Assembly: GCA_028752905.1 (NCBI GenBank)
Contig: JAQNBH010000006.1
Span: forward strand, 28,752,275-28,816,274
DNA: 64,000 nt
DNA from: Cladorhizidae sp. MBARI D1340-BT2
Lineage: Eukaryota; Porifera; Demospongiae; Poecilosclerida; Cladorhizidae
Reading direction: 5' to 3'
The translations under genes and the position numbers were made by a program. Under the pieces are notes generated by a model that did no database searches, had not been told where the DNA came from, and saw nothing but the letters and a program-made list of their open reading frames with translations. Positions 58,201-64,000 of this stretch are shown here, piece by piece. Each line of letters opens with the position of its first letter. Positions within the stretch are counted from its first letter, which is position 1.

Positions 58201-59871
58201 GCATGATCCCACTGTAGTATTTGTGGCAAGCCTTCTATAATTGTCCTAGTTCTTTTCTAGCTCTAGCCCTAGCCCTAGGCTATAAGACACAATGGTTGTC
58301 TGTCTACATGCTAACGTATAGTTATAATTTTCTAGGTGTTTATGGTGCCCTCTCTGAGACAAACAGAAATTCATTACTCCTACCCCCACCCTCTCCCATC
58401 CACACATCCCATCAGCGAATGCTTGATCCTGCCTCTCCCTAAGTTGACCATAATCTAAAACTTTGTTGAACCATGTATCTGCCTTAGTTTGGCTGTAATG
58501 TCTGTTTTAAAGTTTTGGGCCATTGACTAAGGACTCCCAGAGTCCAAAACCTTCCCAGTGTAGGGCAGTTCTAGACATTTGTATGGAGGCCAAAGATGGC
58601 CAAGCATATAAACTGCATGCATGCATGCTATATACACACAAAATGCAGATTCCTATGTATTGACCTAGGAAAATTTTGTATAAAAATTTACATCAAGCTA
58701 TATTGTGTGTGTGAGTGTGTATTATATTTTTATTTACTTCTGTATAGACCCCAACACAAGCTTCAGAGTTTCTAGAATTACAATAACTTTTCTCAATAAT
58801 CAACTTCAAATTTTATTCTCGTGTTTTGTGCTAGATGCTCTAGCATTCATCTATTGAGAAAGTTATTTAATTGCTTGTCAACTGAAAGTTCGTTGATTTC
58901 AAATTAAATTTTTTTATCTCGAATTCATTTGGATTTGGCCATCCCAAAGAAACTAATAACTCTACTTCCTCTTGGAGCCTATACTCTCACATGGCATCTA
59001 CTTGTGGATAATCCACAATGGTACTTTACTACTTTGGTTAAGCATCAATCATGACTATATCTCCTCCTGTTCCACACCAAATATTTCTTCCATCGCTGAT
59101 GAGATGTCCACACATGACACCCTCCAGTTCCTCTATACAGCAGTTCAAACATCCTTCATCCCTTACCTAGCCCTCTACACATAATTATGATACATACATT
59201 CATGGATTGATTGCATCTGCACTTGGGCACTGCTTCACAAGTGGTTGTATTCATTGTCCATATACTTGCCTGCTAATGCTATAGGTACTCTATATAAGTA
59301 CAGGTCCTCTATTGCAAAGGTGTAAAGCTGCAACTGAAGTTTCCTCTCCCAGTCCCACTTTCCCTCCCTAGATTTGTGGAGGTGTGTGTGGTTGGCAGTG
59401 TTTATCTATTCTTGTCCCACATGGTACCTATCTTGTATTGCTGTTGTGATAAAGTCCTGCTTTTGTTTATTGTGATATTCAGCATATGATGAACGCATCG
59501 ACCCACATCACATGCAACTGATTCAGTGGATTGGCCCAAAAGGAGAGGGATGAGAATTACGACTTTATAATGATCTAGCGGCAGATTGGAATAAAGCAGC
59601 AGAAATAATTGGTGTTACTGCGACGAGGCTAATAGCATCCATGTATATAGGCAACCCCGAGAAGTGCATGAGGGCCATCATGGAGAAATGGATGAAGAAT
59701 ACACCGAAAATGAATATCCAATGCACATGGAGGGGCCTGTGCAAATTGTTAGTATGCATGGAACTTAGTGAAGTCGGTAAAAATTTGAGAGAGGCACTTG
59801 ACGCTGACCACACTGACTTGAAGGACAACTTTGAGACATCTGAAAGTGAGCTAGTCTTATTGTGTTGTTGA
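49182..59871 (+). CDS. Multi-exon gene: coiled coil, YExP exon pairs, Death domain (model)
   Basis: Exons assembled by eye on one strand: 49182-49233 and 49287-49775 (coiled coil), 51751-51797, 53965-about 54006, the short pairs 54207-54279/54333-54372 and 54851-54912/54969-55008, 56433-56472, and 59483-about 59845 or 59871 (Death domain). Phases agree at 49233/49287 (1/1), 49775/51751 (1/1), 51797/53965 (0/0), 54912/54969 (0/0), and from any tyrosine-motif exon to the Death exon (1/1). A coiled coil plus Death domain suggests an oligomerising signalling adaptor; the YEIP/YENP motifs could be phosphotyrosine docking sites. That is inference. Problems: a 1-bp deletion in 54207-54279, an unresolved donor after 53965, and an in-frame TGA in the Death exon. 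It could be a pseudogene, or two genes. Confidence 0.5.
49287..49775 (+). CDS. Exon of 11 tandem 14-residue coiled-coil repeats
   Basis: 489 bp, phase 1 at both ends. Acceptor TTTTTCAATAG, donor ATATG/GTAAGC. It encodes repeats of 14 residues (two heptads, 42 bp) with consensus SVIDLKEELSESSQ. Val/Ile and Leu recur at heptad core positions. The units form a four-unit higher-order cycle (RVLDLKKQL or CIVDLKKQL, SVIDLKEEL twice, SVIDLKEQLSENSQ) repeated twice, then two diverged units and ...KKDLIHYESRY. Near-identity of the 168-bp super-units at DNA level points to recent unequal exchange. A long parallel coiled coil for oligomerisation is the likely role. Confidence 0.8.
49776..50650. other. 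Probable intron, no exon recognised
   Basis: AT-rich DNA between coding exons. I see no further exon here. Confidence 0.4.
50653..51672 (+). mobile_element. hAT-like non-autonomous element in an intron
   Basis: Dense TGTCCCG/GTCCCGAAT words at 50668-50755 at one end and GTCGGAAATGTCCCGGAATTTA at 51634-51655 at the other. The ends TACACGCCAACCGTCCCG and the inverse of GGCAAGTATG (CATACTTGCC) are loosely similar, as in hAT families. At 50919 a start codon opens MASVAKKQKERMPF, then stop, resembling a hAT transposase beginning. No clean 8-bp duplication was found. Confidence 0.4.
51751..51797 (+). CDS. Exon: short linker
   Basis: Between acceptor GAAACTGTAG and donor TCAG/GTATCA. 47 bp, phase 1 in and phase 0 out. 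Reads GRLDNTESQKGTSQCQ after joining the previous exon's G. Low complexity, no domain. Supported mainly by good splice sites and matching phase. Confidence 0.45.
52105..52301 (+). repeat. Flank duplicated at 57790-58000
   Basis: GAGCCTGCTTGCCTTCTT...GTACTTGTTAAAAATATCT...CACGTCATATTGT.AACCAGCCTTTAG...CAACCCA..GAGTGTGAGGT is colinear with 57796-57964. In both places it leads into a GGCTAGAGTTA-type sequence, so the two loci are duplicates. Confidence 0.75.
52302..52950 (+). repeat. 24-bp minisatellite, ~27 copies
   Basis: A unit of 24 bp (GGCTTGGACTAGAGTTAAGG + CTAA), highly uniform with single-base variants. Because 24 is divisible by 3 and the unit has no stop in two plus frames, long artificial frames appear (LRLRLGLE or KAKAWTRV repeats). 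The duplicate locus at 58010-58190 has only irregular GGGCTAGAGTTAGGGCTA words, so the expansion is specific to this copy. It lies between exons 51751-51797 and 53965, so is likely intronic. Confidence 0.93.
53965..54006 (+). CDS. Exon: KLGALE helix (donor uncertain)
   Basis: After acceptor GTGTTTCAG reads CQVKQKLGALETDN. Candidate donors are GTTAGG at 54007 and GTATGT at 54015. Neither gives the phase needed by the next exon, so an exon may be missing. The duplicate at 62263 (CKVKKKLGALD, then stop) is broken. Confidence 0.4.
54207..54372 (+). CDS. Exon pair A1/B1 (frame broken in A1)
   Basis: A1, 54207-54279: PGLPTSAGTNIGTS, then out of frame because it has one base fewer than its duplicate at 62487-62560. 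B1, 54333-54372: TPSFPDEQASENL, 40 bp, phase 0 in and phase 1 out, with Ser where other B exons have Tyr. Skipping the pair would preserve the frame. Confidence 0.5.
54851..55008 (+). CDS. Exon pair A2/B2 with YEIP motif
   Basis: A2, 54851-54912: acceptor TTTTTTCCAG, 62 bp, phase 1 to 0, GLPTNDVPTFGLSGDGLP then ATH, donor GTGAGC. B2, 54969-55008: acceptor TCCTACAG, 40 bp, phase 0 to 1, ALSLTGEQAYEIP, donor GTATGT. Both introns are very short (56 bp between them). Their strong similarity to 63139-63306 at protein level supports them as true exons. Confidence 0.6.
55009..56432. other. Intronic DNA with a possible decayed A-type exon
   Basis: Mostly unassigned. At about 56325-56385 GAGATCGAAAGGATCTTCTTTGCCACAAG resembles the end of A exons (GGTCTTCCAGCCACACAT) but lacks the donor. 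It may be a dead partner of the B exon at 56433. Confidence 0.35.
56433..56472 (+). CDS. Exon B3 with YENP motif
   Basis: 40 bp, phase 0 to 1, donor G/GTATGT. Reads SESISDEEAYENP. Same length, phase and end motif as B2. Its phase-1 end joins exactly to the Death-domain exon (G + CA gives Ala). Confidence 0.55.
56805..57475. mobile_element. Foldback element, copy 4
   Basis: Same family as 20458-21225. Arms meet at about 57168, where the centre has been lost. Left arm CTTATGGTTACCACTTTAGAGC at about 56839; right arm GAGCTCTAAAATGGTAACCATAAG at about 57402-57425. Terminal repeats are eroded. Located in the intron before the Death-domain exon. Confidence 0.8.
57790..58200 (+). repeat. Duplicate of 52105-52960 without the minisatellite expansion
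   Basis: Colinear with 52105-52301, then irregular GGCTAGAGTTAGGGCTA words (58010-58190) where the other locus has the uniform 24-bp array. Confidence 0.7.
58201..59482. other. No exon recognised
   Basis: Contains short CTAGCCCTAGCCCTAGG at about 58261-58280 and an AGATGCTCTAGCATTCAT repeat fragment at 58831. Ends in acceptor TGATATTCAG at 59473-59482. Confidence 0.4.
59483..59871 (+). CDS. Death-domain exon
   Basis: After acceptor TGATATTCAG the frame reads AYDERIDPHHMQLIQWIGPK and GEG, then TGA at 59551-59553. It continues ELRLYNDLAADWNKAAEIIG, VTATRLIASM, CMRAIMEKWM, CTWRGLCKLLVCMELSEVG, KNLREAL. The pattern LA.dW...A...G....I......m..i...Wm.......TW..L...L...el..vg..l is that of Death-fold Death domains, including both characteristic Trp residues. 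These domains bind like domains in apoptosis and innate immune signalling. The frame ends at TGA 59869-59871, or may splice at A/GTGAGC (59845/59846). The TGA before helix 1 means a pseudogene, a sequencing error, or a start downstream (Met at 59641 would truncate the fold). Confidence 0.7.
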
Positions 59872-60490
59872 TCTGCGCAGTAGAACCTTCCTTTCTCTTG
59901 GGCTTCTAACTATAGGAGCTAGTGATATTGTATTGTTTATGTGTCAGTTCATCTCCCTTACCTTGGGTTCCTAACTATGGGAGTTAGTGGTATTGTGTTA
60001 TTGATCTGTGCAGTGTAACATCTCTTACACTTGGGCTCCTAACTATGGGTGCTAGTGGTATTGTGTTGTTGATGTGTCAGTGGACCTTAGGTTCCTAACT
60101 ATAGGAGCTAGTGGTAGTGTGTTCCTGATGTGTGCAGTGGAACCACCATTACATTGGACTTCTAACTATTGGAGCTAATACTATTGTGTTGTTGTGTGAA
60201 AGAACCTCCCTTAGCATTGTGCTCCTAACTATGGGAGATAGTTGATGTGTGCAGTTGAACTCCCTTACACTTGGGCTCCTAACTATGGTGGCTAGTGGTA
60301 TTGTGTTGTTGATGTGTGCAGTGGAAACTCCCTTACACTTGGGCTCCTAACTATGGGAGCTAGTTGATGTGTGCAGTGGAACCTCCCTTACAATTGGGCT
60401 CTAACTGTGGGAGCTAGTGGTTTTGTGTTTTGATGCATACAATAAAACCTCCCTTACCTTGTGCTCCTAATCATAGGACCTAGTGCATAT
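59857..60490 (+). repeat. ~68-bp minisatellite
   Basis: About nine copies built from CCTCCCTTACACTTGGGCTC, CTAACTATGGGAGCTAGTGG and TATTGTGTTGTTGATGTGTG. The first partial unit overlaps the last codons of the Death-domain frame. Several units are shortened. Confidence 0.88.
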
Positions 60491-61244
60491 GGGATGTGGG
60501 TTTGGCCAGACCACTTTTTACAGAGATAATGCCACACACACAATCATGACCTACCAAGTTCATTTGCATTTTCCAATACTTATAGAGAAAAGATTGTAGC
60601 ATTGAGTATGTTCCAGAAGACTTGGTACTCTTCATAGCGGAGGCTTCATTTTGATGACTGGATAGTCAAGTCCACTGTCATTTTGCTTGAGAGCTACAGA
60701 AATGTCTACAAAGAGTGGAACCTCTAATGCTGCATTTTAAGCTAGCATATAGTCTATATATATTGTAATTCCTGATATGCCTTCTAGCAGTATAAAGAGA
60801 GAGGGTGCCACAAGCGTTCTGTGGAGTAGTATTCACTCAACCTGTAACAACATGGTCTGGGGCGGCACTGGCAAATTAGGAGTGATCTGGCTATTGTGGT
60901 AAGGAATATGATTAACACCGTGTGTTTACAGTTTGAAAATCAGTAATGTTGTCAATCTTCACAAAATTATCTGTGATCGTATTTGCTTACAAAATAATTA
61001 GTCAATAGTCAATAGCATTATTTTCTTGCTTCATGGTTAAAATACATTTAAAGACCATTCGCTGGGAGCATTGGTTGCAGACATCACAAAATCAACATTT
61101 GCATAATACTCTGTATCTTACAGGTCTCCAGCAATCCTTATACTCAAGCCATTATTTTCAATAGCTTCTTCATACATTGAGGACTGAAGTAGTATTCTAT
61201 TTTTTGGCAAGCCAGTATGCTTAATTCATCAATTATATCCTGAA
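60491..61244. other. No gene recognised
   Basis: A segment near 60780-60850 (GCAGTATAAAGAGAGAGGGTG...) has a TATA-like word but no gene after it that I can name. Confidence 0.35.
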
Positions 61245-62486
61245 AAAACTTATATCTTGGAATCATCCTTCCTCATCAACTTCAGCAGCTTATAAAAATT
61301 TCTATCACTACTGTTCGTTGTGGCCACTGATTGCACATCTAGGTTTAGCAAGGAACTTGAGGCATGAAATGATTTTCAAAATTTGGTGATGGTTAGTAGC
61401 CAATGCTATGACAGAGAACTGCTAAGTATCTCACTTACATTGTGTGTTGTTGTGAAGGTAGTTAGTAGTATTCCACAGAACTCTTGTGACACTGCCTCTG
61501 TTCAAGCTGCTTGAAGGAAACGATTGCATATTTCAAATTACAGAAACCTTTGTATAGCTACTAGTATATTATTACCTACCAGACTGTATGTTTGCAAAAA
61601 TTATCCAGTTAGCAATTTCAAACTTACATACCTAGCATCAGAGATTAAAGCCTCATAGATTTTCCTTGTCACAAGTTTCAAGCAAAGGCAACAATGCACC
61701 CGATCTTCCAAATGAAGCCACCACTTCGAAGAGATCTATTTCGCCTGGAATGAACCAAACACTACTGTCTTTTCCATAAGGTTGCTTGGGGGGAAAAATA
61801 GCTTGGTTGCGAGGCTCATTATTGAAAGGTGAGGATCATTGTCCATGGGAAGCATTAGAAACATGTTAAGAAATATTGCCAGCCATACTAAAACATGAAC
61901 ACACGATCTCAGACTGCTGGTACTTTTCATTGCACAGCAAAGCACTAAAGGTAGAGCAGTTCAATCGCGATTGTGGACTTCCCTGGCTGCTGGGTTGCCA
62001 CACTTGAGAGCCTAAATTTGAACCCATGAAAACATAATTTTTCTATATTCAGTTTTTATCAACCAAAAAATGGAAAAGAAAGCAAAAATTTATATTTGTC
62101 ATCAATAGGAACCTCAACCCTAGCCACCTACTACTCTAAAGCCCTAGCTGTTTTAGAACTTCTAACTCTTGACAACCATTACATGAAGAATTGCCGAGAA
62201 ATATATATATTGAATTTTGTTTTTTATCTCTCATTTTACTCAGCTTATGATTATTGTGTATTAGTGCAAAGTTAAAAAGAAACTTGGAGCTCTGGACTGA
62301 TAGTGTATTAGGATGTAGGTGGTGAAAAATGGAAATCATTGACCTTTTAATGTCATATAATTCTGACGTTCCACTCGTTCTTTATAACATCACTACAATT
62401 TGCTATTTACAATACCTTTATACAGCTGTGATTTATTGTCCCTGCATAATATGAATGCATTCTTGGTATATTTCTTTAAACTTTAG

Positions 62487-62654
62487 TTCCTGGATTGCCT
62501 ACAAGTGATGGTACAAAAATTGGAACATCAGCAGGTCTTCCATTCAAAAGATCCACACAGGTTAGCCATTATTCTACTGTTGTGTTTGCTTGATTTAATG
62601 AATGTTTTATTTTTCAGACTCCATCCTTCCCTGAACAAGCCAGTCAAAATTCTG
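62487..62654 (+). CDS. Exon pair A1'/B1' of the second copy
   Basis: A1', 62487-62560: 74 bp, phase 1 to 0, PGLPTSDGTKIGTSAGLP then FKRSTQ, donor G/GTTAGC. B1', 62618-62654: acceptor ATTTTTCAG, 37 bp, phase 0 to 1, TPSFPEQASQNS, donor G/GTATGT. Unlike copy 1, A1' keeps its frame. Confidence 0.55.
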
Positions 62655-63138
62655 GTATGTGTAACTTAGTTTGGAATACTGGATTTTATTGAATGTGTTT
62701 TTATCCATGTGCAAGAAATTGGTCCATACAATAAAAGTGCCCACAGCAAATTAATCAACAAACACAGAGGATCAACAAACACAGAGGTTATATTTTTCAT
62801 CGGGTTATCCAGGATAAAGGATCTACTTTTTAGGTCAATAATTTCAAAATGAAATATGTACCAAAGGAAGTGAAACATGAAATATCGTGTCTATTCATAT
62901 CCAATTTTTCTCAGCTCATGTTCAAAGATGTAAGTCAAGAAAGTAGAGTGACTCTTACAATTTTAAGATATACTTTGCTGTTGTTTTAAATCTGTTTTAA
63001 ATGCACACAGCACTCTTTTAACACCCATTGGGGGAAAGTGGGTATTAAAACTACACCACTCCAGTATGGCACCAAACATTGATTGTATAGTATTACACAG
63101 TATGAATGCATTCTATGATCACACATTTTTTTATCCAG

Positions 63139-63306
63139 GATTGCCTACAAGTGCTGTTCCAAAAGTTGACCTATCAGGAGAAGGTCTTCCAGCCACACAT
63201 GTGAGCCAACACTCTATTGTTGTGTTTGTTTGCTTAATTTAATGTGATTTTTGGTTAATCCTACAGGCTCAATCCTTTTCTGGTGAGCAAGTCTATGAAA
63301 TTCCTG
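63139..63306 (+). CDS. Exon pair A2'/B2' with YEIP motif
   Basis: A2', 63139-63200: acceptor TTATCCAG, 62 bp, GLPTSAVPKVDLSGEGLP then ATH, donor GTGAGC. B2', 63267-63306: acceptor CCTACAG, 40 bp, AQSFSGEQVYEIP, donor GTATGT. Lengths and phases equal those of A2/B2. Substitutions leave frame, splice sites and the YEIP motif intact. Confidence 0.6.
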
Positions 63307-63721
63307 GTATGTGTTACTTACTTTGCAATACTGCAATACTGTTTGTTTGAATTGTTTGTGGGATTTTAGGTACTGTTAACAAGATCCTCTCAGAATAAAT
63401 AAAGAAATTATGTAACATCCTTGATATAAGAAGCCTAACACTCCAAAAGTTTAGCTTAATTAGAAAACCTATGATTTTTTATATTAGTGTGATGAACACA
63501 TGCCAATAATTATGTCATATTAAATGTTGTGTCTGTTCATGTACCATTTTTCGTGGCTTATCTCACATACATTAAAGTTTTCACTTCAGTCTGCCTTAAA
63601 GTCAGCACCTTCCACATAGCAAGTGCCCATTATACAGTTTTCTCTGATCTATGATTTGACTTGTTGCTTGAAGAAACTGCCCAGTGCATAATAGGATAGC
63701 AAAGATAGCAAAGATAGAAGG

Positions 63722-63826
63722 TAGTATAACAATGAAAATGCATTGCTAGACTTGGATGAAGCTAAAGTTGACAACCTGGAAGCAGTTAAAGCAGAGGCAC
63801 TGGCTAGACTTTTGTTAAAACCATGA
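63722..63826 (+). CDS. Possible short terminal coding segment
   Basis: Open after TAG at 63722: NENALLDLDEAKVDNLEAVK, then AEALARLLLKP and TGA at 63824. Leu/Ala spacing suggests an amphipathic helix. No clear acceptor. It could be a 3' exon of the second-copy gene or chance. Confidence 0.25.
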
Positions 63827-64000
63827 AATCCTCACCTAAAGAAGCTAATATGTTTCAATACTCTTTGGGTTTACTCTGGAAGCCACTGGTATGAATATGG
63901 TCTGTACTGAAATCTCAAAATAGTTAACTGAAATCATTATAGAAATATAGATTTTATATCGGGGTATAATGAATACATTTTCATTTCACAGGAATTCCTT

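Larger units (their letters stand above)
61245..63560 (+). repeat. Duplicate of 52965-55200
   Basis: Colinear from CTTATATCTTGGAATCATC through all the short exons to beyond the second B exon. Indels and substitutions are scattered through both introns and exons, so the duplication is not recent. A sequence of about 3 kb (58200-61245), including the Death exon, lies between the two parts of this duplicated unit but has no counterpart in the first copy. Confidence 0.8.

Noticed and set aside
58010..58285. Telomere-like CTAGCCCTAGCCC words (also near 25800)
   Set aside because: Only two or three irregular hexamers, not TTAGGG arrays. They belong to the degenerate GGCTAGAGTTA repeat.

Overview
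This window is repeat-dense, AT-rich animal nuclear DNA. Everything I could recognise is eukaryotic: GT-AG introns, a Death domain, a SAM-domain start, chromovirus/gypsy-type LTR retroelements, piggyBac and hAT relics, foldback elements and a nucleosome-sized satellite. A marine invertebrate is likely. A demosponge is my best guess, from the short introns, the frequent AGCTAGCT/CATGCATG words and the Death-domain gene, but this is inference. There are no operons, prokaryotic genes, CRISPR arrays, rRNA genes or convincing tRNA genes.

Layout. 0.9-2.4 kb: an intronless, frameshifted copy of a COBW-type GTPase gene. 5.6-6.2 kb: one copy of a 0.6-kb dispersed repeat; its partner at 48.3 kb overlaps the 3' end of an integrase gene. 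7.5-8.35 kb: small tandem repeats. 8.385-13.140 kb: a complete but dead LTR retrotransposon with a 5-bp target duplication. Its integrase remnant lies before, not after, the reverse transcriptase. 14.1-16.8 kb: minisatellites, one split by a 589-bp solo LTR. 18.1-29 kb: mostly non-coding, with foldback elements, a piggyBac-type non-autonomous element in TTAA sites, a hAT-like 5' fragment and a diverged segment duplicated at 41-42.1 kb. 29.2-30.35 kb: minus-strand piggyBac transposase relic. 30.4-34.47 kb: minus-strand gypsy pol gene whose integrase gene contains a home-grown 58-bp tandem array. 34.6-36.4 kb: LTR fragments. 36.6-41.0 kb: a ~179-bp satellite.

44-60 kb appears to hold host genes on the plus strand. 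They are a SAM-domain first exon (44.0 kb), an integrase-derived gene interrupted by GT-AG introns (45.9-48.35 kb), and a multi-exon gene (49.18-59.87 kb). The multi-exon gene encodes a two-heptad coiled-coil repeat, alternating short exons carrying a tyrosine motif (YEIP/YENP), and a Death domain. Intron phases match at most junctions. The short-exon block is duplicated at 61.2-63.6 kb, and a 24-bp minisatellite has expanded in an intron of the first copy.

The main candidates for something undescribed are the coiled-coil / YExP exon-pair / Death gene, the intron-bearing integrase gene and the integrase-before-RT retrotransposon. Several coding segments have stops or frameshifts, so which of them are expressed is open.
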